In this document: positions 22,308-29,926 of the stretch, in pieces | Layout: each line of letters begins with the position of its first letter | How positions within the stretch are numbered: the first letter of the stretch is position 1 | NCBI GenBank assembly: GCA_963716245.1 | Contig: OY970300.1 | Span: forward strand, 186,001 to 250,000 | Direction: 5' to 3' | Origin: VRUE01 sp963716245 | GTDB taxonomy: Bacteria > Actinomycetota > Thermoleophilia > Solirubrobacterales > 70-9 | DNA: 64,000 nucleotides | Position numbers and translations under genes: made by a program | The notes under the pieces: generated by a model | The model's database searches: none | The model's input: the letters and a program-made list of their open reading frames with translations, nothing else | Told to the model about the DNA's origin: nothing

Positions 22308-25300
22308 ATGGTCGGAGTGACGAAGATCGGCCCCAGGAACGCGAACTACTGGATCAACGCGGTCGCCGAAGGCGGCGAGGACTACTACACCAAGCGCGGC
22401 GAGGCTCCGGGCCAGTGGAGGGGGGAGCTGGCCGGAGAGCTCGGCCTTCTCGGCGAAGTTGACAATGACGCCTACGCGGCCGTGCTCGCAGGCAAGCACC
22501 CCGGCACCGGAGAAGTGCTCGTCGCGCGCCCCAAGCCACGGAGGTTCGTTGCCGCCGACGGGCGTGAGCGCCAGCTCGACCCGATCTTGGGCTACGACGT
22601 GCGCTTCTCGGCTCCCAAGTCGGTCTCCCTGCTCTATGCCGTCGGCTCGCCCGAGGTCCGCAAGGTCATCGTGGCGGCCCACGAAGAAGCGGTCTCGCAC
22701 TCGATCGACTACCTCGAGCGAAACGCCTGTTTCGTCCAGCGCGGCAAGGGGGGCAAGACGATCGAGCCAGGTGCCGGCCTCGTCGCGATGGCCTTCCGCC
22801 ATCGCTCCTCGCGCGCCGGCGACCCCGCCCTGCACACCCACGTCGTCACCTCGAACATGACCCGTGCGGTCTCCGACGGTCGTTGGCTCAGCCTCGCCGC
22901 GCCCAAGGGTCGGACGCCCTTTTGGCTGCACGCCAAGGCGGCGGGCCACGTCTACCAGGCGGCGCTGCGCGCCGCGGTCACCCGCGAGCTCGGCGTCGGA
23001 TGGCAGGAGCCCAACAACGGCTATGCCGACCTCGAAGGGATCGAGCGGCCCGTGATCGAGCACTTCTCCCAGCGACGGGCCGAGATCGTCGCCGCGATGG
23101 CCGAGCGCGGCACGACCTCCGCAGCCGCCGCCGAAGTGGCCGCCTACCGCACCCGGGATCGAAAGGACTACGGGGTCGACCCCGACGGCCAGCGGGCCGA
23201 GTGGATATCGCGCGCCGCCGAGTTCGACCTGACCGCCACCTCGGTCGATCGGCTCCTCGCTCGTGGTCGCCGACGCGACCCGCAGGCAATCGAGGTCGCC
23301 GACGTCGACCTAGCCGTCGCGGACCTCGAGGCCCACCATTCCCACTTCGACCGCCGCGACCTGCTCTGCGCGCTGGCGAACCGGATGCGCGAGGGCGCCG
23401 ACCCCGACACCTTGGAATCGGCCCTCGACTGGCTCGTTGCGAGCAAACGGCTGATCAGGCTCTACGAAGGCGACGGCCCGCTCGACCCGACCTACTTCAC
23501 GACGCCGCGCCTGTGGAAGTTGGAGCAGCGCTTCATGGGGGTGGCGCGAAGCGGACAGGAGGCGGGCGTTGCCGTTGTCGAGGCCCCGACGCTCGCCGCC
23601 GTCCTCGCCCGCCACCACTACCTGAGCGCGGAGCAGCGCGAGATGGTGCGGCGGCTCACCACGGGTGGCGAGCGCATCGTCTGCGTCGCAGCGCTGCCCG
23701 GTACCGGTAAGACGACCGCGCTCGCCGCCGCCAAGGAGGCATGGGCCGCCGCCGGCTACAGCGGCATCGGCATCGCGACGGCCCGCAGCGCATCGGGGCA
23801 GCTCGGCGAAAGCACGGGGATGCCGGCGACCTCGATCACCCGCTTCCTGATCCAGACCCAGGAGCGGATCGACAAGGGCCTCGAGCCCCTGCCACCGCGC
23901 ACCGTGATCGTGATGGACGAGCCCTCGACGACCCCGACCCCCTACATGGCGGCGCTCGCCGACCTGGCCGAGGGCTACGACGCCAAGCTCGTCATGGTCG
24001 GCGACCCGCGCCAGATCGGCGCGGTCGGTCCCGGCGGTCTGTTCGACCACGTGACCAAAGAGATCGAGCCGATCACGTTGACGGAGATCCGCCGCCAGCG
24101 CGATCCGGTCGACCGCTACGTCGTGCAGCTGGCCCACGAAGGGCGAGGCTCCGATGCCCTCGACGTGCTGGCGATGAAGGAGCGGCTGGTGATCGCCGAC
24201 ACCCTCGACGAGGCGCTGGACGCTCAGGTCCTCGACTGGCACAAGAGCTTCGTCGCCGGCGAGGACGCGGTGATGATCGCCCGGCGCACTCGAGACGTCA
24301 CCGAGTTGAACGAACGGGCTCGCGAGCTTCTGTCTGCCGACCGCAGGATCGGCAATGAAGCTCTCCGCGTCGGCGAGCGCGACTTCGCCGTCGGCGATCG
24401 TGTCGTCACCCGCGTCAACACGCCTCGAATCTCCAACCGCGAGCGCTGGGATGTCGTTGCCGTCGACCAGGCGAAGCAGCATCTCTACCTGCGCCAGATC
24501 GGCGGCGAGGGGCGTGGAGTTCGCCTCGATCGCCGCTATCTCGACAAAGTCACGAAGTCGGGCGAACCGGCCCTCCAGCACGCCTATGCCCTCACCACCT
24601 ACACCACTCAGTCAAAGACCTTCGACTCGACCTTCGCCTTCCTGGACTCCGGCATCAGCCGCGAGGACTTCACCGTCGCGATCTCGCGCAACATCGGACC
24701 CGTCATCGCATACGGCGTCGCGACCTCGGAGTTGACCGACCCAGAGCTCGGCCCGGGCATCCGCGAGATCGAGGACGGGGTGCACGAGCTCCGGGCCGGC
24801 GCCGAGAGGACGGCGGGCGAGTACGCGGCCAGCGAGATCGCCTTGGGCAAATGGGTACAGCGGAAATCGCCCGCCGAGTTGGTCGATCGCCGCGCCGAAC
24901 TGGAGGCACGTCGTGCCGCAGAGCATGAGCGCTCCCCGGTCCAAGAACGACTCGACGCGCTCGTGCAGCGAATCGAAAACGGCAGGTCTCACCTCGCCGA
25001 GCTGGCCAAGGAGCGCTCAGAGGTGAGCGGGCAAGACCGCCCAGACCTCGACCGCCTCTCGCGCATTGAAGCCAGCGAGCGTCGTTCGTCCAACCAGGTT
25101 CTGCAGCTCGAAGGCGAACGCGATCATCTCGCTGGTGAGGTTGCAGCCGAGGCAGGTAAGCGGCGCGGTCTCAGCCAAAGCGAGCGAGCGGAACTGGCCG
25201 TGATCGAGGACCGCCTGACCACTCTCCGTCGCCGACAGCTGACCGCCGAGCGCTTCCAACCTACGAAGATGATCGAGGAGAGCCTTGGCCCTCGCCCGAA

Positions 25301-25529
25301 GGACGAGACGAAGGCGGCCCTGTGGAACGAGGGCGTCGAGACGATCTACGCCTTCCGCCAGCGCTACGGAATCACCTCGAGCAAGGGGCACCCGCTTGGC
25401 CCGCCGTCTCGCGACGCGATCCGAACCAGCGAGCGTCGTCAAGCCGAGTTGCGCCTCGCCCGGATCCAGCAGCGGCTTGGAAAACAGCGGGGGCGTCGCG
25501 CGGAGCGGGGTATGAGAATCGGGCGATAG
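22308..25529 (+). CDS. MobF-family conjugative relaxase-helicase (TrwC/TraI-like)
   Basis: A 1073-residue protein that nicks oriT, stays covalently bound and unwinds the strand. N-terminal TrwC relaxase domain: Tyr14 and the Tyr26-Tyr27 pair are candidate catalytic tyrosines, GYDVRFSAPKSVSLLYAV is the family motif, and the metal-binding LHTHVV lies at about residue 175. The SF1 helicase part has Walker A LPGTGKTTA (about 465), Walker B VIVMDEPS (about 533), VGDPRQIGAVGPGGLF, and a UvrD-like C-terminal motif TTYTTQSKTFDSTFAFL. The last 200 residues are a charged coiled coil. The short N-terminus before Tyr14 is normal. Confidence 0.94.
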   Translation: MVGVTKIGPRNANYWINAVAEGGEDYYTKRGEAPGQWRGELAGELGLLGEVDNDAYAAVLAGKHPGTGEVLVARPKPRRFVAADGRERQLDPILGYDVRFSAPKSVSLLYAVGSPEVRKVIVAAHEEAVSHSIDYLERNACFVQRGKGGKTIEPGAGLVAMAFRHRSSRAGDPALHTHVVTSNMTRAVSDGRWLSLAAPKGRTPFWLHAKAAGHVYQAALRAAVTRELGVGWQEPNNGYADLEGIERPVIEHFSQRRAEIVAAMAERGTTSAAAAEVAAYRTRDRKDYGVDPDGQRAEWISRAAEFDLTATSVDRLLARGRRRDPQAIEVADVDLAVADLEAHHSHFDRRDLLCALANRMREGADPDTLESALDWLVASKRLIRLYEGDGPLDPTYFTTPRLWKLEQRFMGVARSGQEAGVAVVEAPTLAAVLARHHYLSAEQREMVRRLTTGGERIVCVAALPGTGKTTALAAAKEAWAAAGYSGIGIATARSASGQLGESTGMPATSITRFLIQTQERIDKGLEPLPPRTVIVMDEPSTTPTPYMAALADLAEGYDAKLVMVGDPRQIGAVGPGGLFDHVTKEIEPITLTEIRRQRDPVDRYVVQLAHEGRGSDALDVLAMKERLVIADTLDEALDAQVLDWHKSFVAGEDAVMIARRTRDVTELNERARELLSADRRIGNEALRVGERDFAVGDRVVTRVNTPRISNRERWDVVAVDQAKQHLYLRQIGGEGRGVRLDRRYLDKVTKSGEPALQHAYALTTYTTQSKTFDSTFAFLDSGISREDFTVAISRNIGPVIAYGVATSELTDPELGPGIREIEDGVHELRAGAERTAGEYAASEIALGKWVQRKSPAELVDRRAELEARRAAEHERSPVQERLDALVQRIENGRSHLAELAKERSEVSGQDRPDLDRLSRIEASERRSSNQVLQLEGERDHLAGEVAAEAGKRRGLSQSERAELAVIEDRLTTLRRRQLTAERFQPTKMIEESLGPRPKDETKAALWNEGVETIYAFRQRYGITSSKGHPLGPPSRDAIRTSERRQAELRLARIQQRLGKQRGRRAERGMRIGR

Positions 25530-25632
25530 GAAAGCCCCGCTAAATGCCATTCGGCCTCCGCACCTGGGTGCGGGAGAAGGGGCCGACCCGACTCAGCTCG
25601 CAGAGAGATCGACCCCCTCGGGTTGCACGCGA

Positions 25633-25692
25633 TTAGGCGTGCTTGGCGACACGTACGGTCGAAGCGACCGGTGCGACTTGCGCAATCTGCAT
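25633..25692 (-). CDS. 19-residue microORF with near-consensus ribosome binding site
   Basis: Minus strand: AAGGAGGTGAGG (complement of 25697-25708) followed by ATG at 25692. The peptide is MQIAQVAPVASTVRVAKHA, then TAA. AAGGAGGTGA is the full complement of the 16S 3' end. It could be a microprotein or a translated leader in the divergent control region. Coding status is unproven. Confidence 0.4.
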   Translation of the reverse strand: MQIAQVAPVASTVRVAKHA

Positions 25693-25752
25693 ACCCCTCA
25701 CCTCCTTCCTTCATAGGCCCCCGTTCGGAGCGGGGGAAGGAGGGCGATGCTA

Positions 25753-25806
25753 GGGAAAAACCTGGCGCCAGGGAAAAATCCGGCGCCAGGTTTTTCCCTG
25801 GCGCGG
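25753..25806. promoter_or_regulatory. Upstream palindrome cluster (operator candidates)
   Basis: GGGAAAAACCTGGCGCC (25753-25769) is an exact inverted copy of 25782-25798. Within it are CCTGGCGCCAGG (25761-25772) and CCGGCGCCAGG (25780-25790), and a partial third copy at 25797-25806. It lies about 100 bp upstream of the duplicated winged-helix gene. Autorepression through these sites is inferred. Confidence 0.65.
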
Positions 25807-25885
25807 CCAATAGAGACACGTCCACTGCCAGGGTCTTTAGGGCAGGGGCATGCCTTATGCTCCGGCACTGCTGACTAAACGACAG

Positions 25886-27201
25886 AGCGACGAGTTGGAG
25901 AGAAAACCTTGGCGACGAAGGGAAGGCAGGCGGCCCCGAAGGGGGGAAGAAAGAAGAAGAAGAAGGAAAAGACGGTTGAGGAGGCGGCCTATTACGCGAT
26001 CGCCCACCCGACCAGAGTGGAGATCTTGGCCTACCTCAACGAAGGGCCGCGGAGTCCGACTCAGCTTGCCCAGCTCATGGATATGAAGCTGAGCGAAACC
26101 GAACACCACGTCGTAGAACTCCTGGCTGTCGGTTCGATCGAGCTGGCCTTCGTCAAAGAAGGGACTGGCAACCTCAAGGAGCACTTCTATCGCGCGGTCA
26201 AAATCCCGTTTTACACGGACGAGGAAATGTGGGCACTGCCGCTGGAGGTGCGACAGAAAATCTATGGCCTGATCTTGCAGGCTTCGATGGCCGAGGCGCT
26301 GGCAGCGTTTAATGCGCGCAAGATGAGCAACGATCCCCGTGCCTGGATGGCGTGGCGCTGGTTCAATGTCGACGCCCAGGGTCGCAACGATCTCGCAGAC
26401 GAGAAGGCCCGCTCGTGGGCACGCTGTAGAGAGATAGTGGTCGAATCGGCCAACCGTGTGTCTCGCTCTAAAGAGCAACTTGTTTCCATGCTCGTAACTT
26501 CGTTTTGCTATGAGCGCTGCCGTTCCGCCGAGGCTTTTCGAACGGACTGGGATACGACTAAGCGACGAGTTGGAGAGAAAACCTTGGCGACGAAAGGAAG
26601 GCAGGCGGCCCCGAGGGGGGGAAGAAAGAAGAAGAAGAAGGAAAAGACGGTTGAGGAGGCGGCCTATTACGCGATCGCCCACCCGACCAGAGTGGAGATC
26701 CTGGCCTACCTCAACGAAGGGCCGCGGAGTCCGACTCAGCTTGCCGGCCTAATGAACATGAAGCTGAGCACCATCGAACACCACGTTCTAGAACTCCTGG
26801 CTGTCGGTTCGATCGAGCTGGCCTTCGTCAAAGAAGGGACTGGCAACCTCAAGGAGCACTTCTATCGCGCGGTCAAAATCCCGTTTTACACGGACCAGGA
26901 AATGTGGGCACTGCCGCTGGAGGTGCGACAGAAAATCTATGGCCTGATCTTGCAGGCTTCGATGGCCGAGGCGCTGGCAGCGTTTAATGCGCGCAAGATG
27001 AGCAACGATCCCCGTGCCTGGATGGCGTGGCGCTGGTTCAATGTCGACGCCCAGGGTCGCAACGATCTCGCAGACGAGAAGGCCCGCTCGTGGGCACGCT
27101 GTAGAGAGATAGTGGTCGAATCGGCCAACCGTGTGTCTCGCTCTAAAGAGCAACTTGTTTCCATGCTCGTAACTTCGTTTTGCTATGAGCGCTGCCGTTC
27201 C
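25886..27201 (+). repeat. Tandem direct duplication, 675-bp period
   Basis: Bases 25886-26526 and 26561-27201 are near-identical. They include the segment AGCGACGAGTTGG, the putative TTG start and most of the coding sequence. The period (675) is a multiple of three, so the duplicated gene is read as one frame. Substitutions cluster at 26069-26130 versus 26744-26805, the recognition-helix codons. Confidence 0.92.
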
Positions 27202-27273
27202 ACGGAGGCTTCTCCAGCCACGCTGCAAGCAAGGTCTGACACCAGTGCATCATTCGTTCGAGAAAACTCCTGA
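25909..27273 (+). CDS. Duplicated ArsR-like winged-helix regulator fused head to tail
   Basis: 454 residues from TTG 25909, as two 225-residue units. Each has a Lys-rich start (GGRKKKKKEKTVEEA), a winged helix (AAYYAIAHPTRVEILAYLNEGPRSPTQLA...HHV.ELLAVGSIELAFVKEGTGNLKEHFYRA) and a helical effector domain (EVRQKIYGLILQASMAEALAAFNARKMSNDP...). In unit 1 the recognition region is LAQLMDMKLSETEHHVVELL; in unit 2 it is LAGLMNMKLSTIEHHVLELL. Almost nothing else differs. The TTG at 26584 may also start a free second unit. It is flanked by palindromes on both sides. Confidence 0.85.
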   Translation: MATKGRQAAPKGGRKKKKKEKTVEEAAYYAIAHPTRVEILAYLNEGPRSPTQLAQLMDMKLSETEHHVVELLAVGSIELAFVKEGTGNLKEHFYRAVKIPFYTDEEMWALPLEVRQKIYGLILQASMAEALAAFNARKMSNDPRAWMAWRWFNVDAQGRNDLADEKARSWARCREIVVESANRVSRSKEQLVSMLVTSFCYERCRSAEAFRTDWDTTKRRVGEKTLATKGRQAAPRGGRKKKKKEKTVEEAAYYAIAHPTRVEILAYLNEGPRSPTQLAGLMNMKLSTIEHHVLELLAVGSIELAFVKEGTGNLKEHFYRAVKIPFYTDQEMWALPLEVRQKIYGLILQASMAEALAAFNARKMSNDPRAWMAWRWFNVDAQGRNDLADEKARSWARCREIVVESANRVSRSKEQLVSMLVTSFCYERCRSTEASPATLQARSDTSASFVRENS

Positions 27274-27316
27274 CGCCAGGTAATTACCGGGTGCCAGGAA
27301 AACTCCTGACGCCAGG
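27269..27316. promoter_or_regulatory. Downstream palindrome cluster (operator candidates)
   Basis: CCTGACGCCAGG at 27269-27280 and again at 27305-27316, each preceded by AAAACT, with CGGGTGCCAGG at 27288-27298 between. The period is 36 bp. It lies between the duplicated regulator and the third winged-helix gene, about 95 bp before the GTG at 27411. Confidence 0.65.
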
Positions 27317-27410
27317 CAAAGTCAGTTCGAGAATTTGGTACAGACTTATAGGTTCCCATATGTAACTCTGTGCTACTCAAAATAGAACTGTCCGCTCGAA
27401 TTACCGAGTT

Positions 27411-28193
27411 GTGGCAGATACGCACAGAAGGGACGAGCCAGTGCCGAAGCGCAGGAGGGCCAAGCGCAAGAGAAACGGAGGTAAAGATGTCGATCAGCGA
27501 TGGGTAAAGGCGCTGGGACACGAGCTTCGTGTCGAAATCCTCGGCATCCTCGTCGAACGGATGGCGAGCCCGAATGAACTTGCCAAGATAACTGATGAAG
27601 GGCTTAGTCAAGTCAGCTATCACGTCAAAGTGCTCAAGGATTACGAATGCATCAAGCTCGTCAAAACCGAGCCACGCCGGGGCGCGGTTGAGCACTATTA
27701 CCGTGCTACGTCCGACACTCTGCTTCCGGCAAAGCGATGGCGCGGAGCTGCCGGAGGAGCTCGCACGGTGGTCGGCGCGGGCCAGGCAAGCGACCTATTC
27801 AACGATCTCGCGGACGCGGCCGATCACCACAAACTGGCTGATGCGGATTGCCACATCAGCCGAATCCTTCTCACCCTCGACGCTACGGGATGGAAGAACG
27901 TGAGGGCAGGCATGAAGCGACTCGCCAAAGAAGTCGAAAAGGAGCAGCAGGCGTCCGCGGCGCGGGAGGCAGAGGCCAGCGAGAGCGGCAGTCAGGTCAA
28001 AAGTTGCACCGTAGGGCTCCTCGCCTTCGAGAACAGTCGGGTACTCGCTAAGGAGACGAGGCAGCGCGCGAGGAAAGCAAAAGCCACTTCATCGAATGGC
28101 AAGGGTGCACGTTCCAAGCGCAGAGCGGGCAATGGCAAGCGAGGGAGCAGCCGCAACGGCAGTAAGCGGAAGGCGAAGACCGTTGCGAAGTGA
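27411..28193 (+). CDS. Third ArsR-like winged-helix regulator with basic tail
   Basis: 260 residues from GTG 27411. A basic start (PKRRRAKRKRNGGK) precedes a winged helix (WVKALGHELRVEILGILVERMASPNELAKITDEGLSQVSYHVKVLKDYECIKLVKTEPRRGAVEHYYRA). A helical domain follows, then a Lys/Arg/Ser-rich tail (RAGNGKRGSSRNGSKRKAKT) that could bind DNA non-specifically. It belongs to the same broad family as the duplicated regulator upstream but is clearly diverged. The palindromes in its 5' region suggest cross-regulation. Confidence 0.85.
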   Translation: MADTHRRDEPVPKRRRAKRKRNGGKDVDQRWVKALGHELRVEILGILVERMASPNELAKITDEGLSQVSYHVKVLKDYECIKLVKTEPRRGAVEHYYRATSDTLLPAKRWRGAAGGARTVVGAGQASDLFNDLADAADHHKLADADCHISRILLTLDATGWKNVRAGMKRLAKEVEKEQQASAAREAEASESGSQVKSCTVGLLAFENSRVLAKETRQRARKAKATSSNGKGARSKRRAGNGKRGSSRNGSKRKAKTVAK

Positions 28194-28299
28194 GGGCAAG
28201 GCGGCTCCCTTGCCTCGTTCCGCGTTCGACCAGCTCGAGGACGCTGAAAAGACTAGGCCGCTTGCTGTGGCTTCCAGCTGAGAACCGAGGTCGGTCAAG

Positions 28300-29550
28300 G
28301 TGAATCGAGGATTTTCGATATGCCTGCTCGTGCTAGCCATATCGCTGTGCCCCCAGGTCAAGTTTGCAGATGCCGCGATCTACTGGGCGGAGCGACCGAG
28401 CATCGGTCGCGTCAACCTCGACGGCAGCCATCCAGAGCCCGGGTTCATCGCGGAGATGGGAACGCCGAGGATCTACGGCGCCTGCGGCCTGGCGGTGAAC
28501 GAGACTCACGTCTTCTGGGCGGACTCGGGGCGGGGTGCGATCGGCCGCGCCAGGCTGGATGGCACCGAACGCGACTACGAGTTCATCTCCGGCGCCTCAG
28601 ATCCGTGCGGGGTTGCCCTGACCGACTCCCACGTCCTCTGGGCCAACCGAGACGGCTCCGAAGGATTCAAAGACACCGGGACGATCGGCCGGGCGAGGCT
28701 GGACGGAACCGACGTCGATCAGAGCTTCGTCGAGAACGCGGGGATGCCTTGCGGCGTGGCTGCCAACGAAAGCCACCTCTTCTGGCCCAGCAACTACCAC
28801 GAAACCATCGCCCGCGCAGACATAGACGGCGGAGCTGCCGACACTCATTTCATCGAGGGAGCCGGCGGGGCCTGTGGGATCGCCCTGGGCGACCCGTTTC
28901 TGTATTGGGGCACCTATGAACACTCGATCGGCCGCGCTCGCCTCGACGGCTCAGAGGCGATGCCGCATTTCATCACCGGCCTGGCAAGGCCATGCGCGGT
29001 CGCGGTCTTCGGCGGGCGGCTGTATTGGACCGAGGAGGGTCCCGCCACCATGTCGGTCGGTCAGGCGAACCTCGACGGCACCAATGTCAACCGCGCCGTC
29101 GTCACCGGCCTCCAGATGCCGTGCGGCATCGCGGTCGACGGCTTGTCGTTTCAGCCGCCTCCACCTCCGCCCGAGCGGCCAACCGTCTGCTTCTTTCGGG
29201 GGGTCGGGCACGATCGCTCAGCCGGAGCGCTCACCGTGGGGATTCGAGCTCCTCTGCACGGGGAGATCCGCATCCGCACCACCCGGGGATTGGTGTGGCG
29301 CCGCCTGCCGGTCCATGCTCCTTCGGGGCAGAGGGTCTGGTGGACGACGACGTTCAAGGTCTGGCCGAGAACGAGAGGCCGAGTCGGGATGCGCCTTCGC
29401 AGGCGCTTGCGGCGAGACGGTCGGGTGTCGATCGAGCTGCGGGTCCTCTGTGACGGCGTCGAAGAAGCTCCGACGAGCGCCTCGAGGCGGTTGTGGCTGT
29501 ATCGATCCGACGTCACGAGGTCGCGGTCCAGAGATAGGCGGCGGCCTTGA
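28300..29550 (+). CDS. Secreted beta-propeller protein (YWTD/DUF5050-like repeats)
   Basis: 416 residues. A signal peptide (FSICLLVLAISLCPQVKFADA) is followed by about six repeats of the form IGRARLDGT...F(I/V)xGxxxPCGVAxxxxHLFW, as in LDL-receptor YWTD-type or DUF5050 propellers. A Pro-rich linker (PPPPPPERP) leads to a C-terminal Arg-rich beta domain with two Cys. It is a likely surface or matrix binding protein without visible catalytic residues. Close relatives are expected in Solirubrobacterales; partner unknown. Confidence 0.78.
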   Translation: MNRGFSICLLVLAISLCPQVKFADAAIYWAERPSIGRVNLDGSHPEPGFIAEMGTPRIYGACGLAVNETHVFWADSGRGAIGRARLDGTERDYEFISGASDPCGVALTDSHVLWANRDGSEGFKDTGTIGRARLDGTDVDQSFVENAGMPCGVAANESHLFWPSNYHETIARADIDGGAADTHFIEGAGGACGIALGDPFLYWGTYEHSIGRARLDGSEAMPHFITGLARPCAVAVFGGRLYWTEEGPATMSVGQANLDGTNVNRAVVTGLQMPCGIAVDGLSFQPPPPPPERPTVCFFRGVGHDRSAGALTVGIRAPLHGEIRIRTTRGLVWRRLPVHAPSGQRVWWTTTFKVWPRTRGRVGMRLRRRLRRDGRVSIELRVLCDGVEEAPTSASRRLWLYRSDVTRSRSRDRRRP

Positions 29551-29926
29551 CCTCGGCCAAGCGGCTGCTCGCGGTCGGCTCTACTGAGCTGGAACGCAAA
29601 AGGAAAGGGATCGACTTCGGGGTCTTCCACGGACCCAGCCCATAGGGGCTTCAGTCAGTCACACACACTTCGCGAACAGTAAGTGTCGTCTAGGGCGACA
29701 CGATTAACTATGTCTTAACGTGCGCAAGACAGAAATTACCCCTGCGCCAAAACGTCATGGTGACCTGATCAAAAAGGTGACATTTGGGGTTGACACGACG
29801 GAGGTCAGGACCATAAGGTACGTTTCAAGTCCTCTCCGGGTCCGTCAGGAATCACCGCAGGGACAAGCTGGGCGCAAGCGCCTGAGCAGGGAACAACAAG
29901 ATCGCTAAGCAAAGGAATGGAGAGGG
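29551..29926. other. Intergenic region before the chimeric protease gene
   Basis: 376 bp, relatively AT-rich in the middle (29670-29790). It contains GGTGAC direct repeats near 29759 and 29777 and a sigma-70-like promoter. A 62-codon frame (29720-29908) overlaps the promoter and looks non-coding. Confidence 0.5.
29790..29819 (+). promoter_or_regulatory. Candidate sigma-70-type promoter
   Basis: TTGACA (29790-29795), an 18-bp spacer, TAAGGT (29814-29819). It lies about 108 bp upstream of the ATG at 29927, with SD GGAGAGG close to the start. The -35 is consensus; the -10 is a weaker match. Confidence 0.5.

Larger units (their letters stand above)
25530..25908. other. Intergenic control region between relaxase and duplicated regulator
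   Basis: 379 bp holding, in order: a CCGCACC/GGTGCGG hairpin near 25579, a 19-codon minus-strand microORF with a near-perfect SD, a CCCCC/GGGGG hairpin near 25715, and the palindrome cluster 25753-25806. No larger gene is seen. Confidence 0.6.

Noticed and set aside
25738..25850. Transposon end inverted repeats
   Set aside because: The 17-bp inverted repeat is only 12 bp apart and there is no transposase gene nearby; no insertion sequence was recognised in the window.
27269..27316. CRISPR-like repeat array
   Set aside because: Only two full repeats with a 36-bp period and a palindromic core; no spacers or cas genes. Operator sites fit better. No CRISPR array was seen in the window.
29720..29908. 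62-codon frame upstream of the chimeric protease
   Set aside because: It runs through the best promoter candidate, has no SD and resembles no protein.
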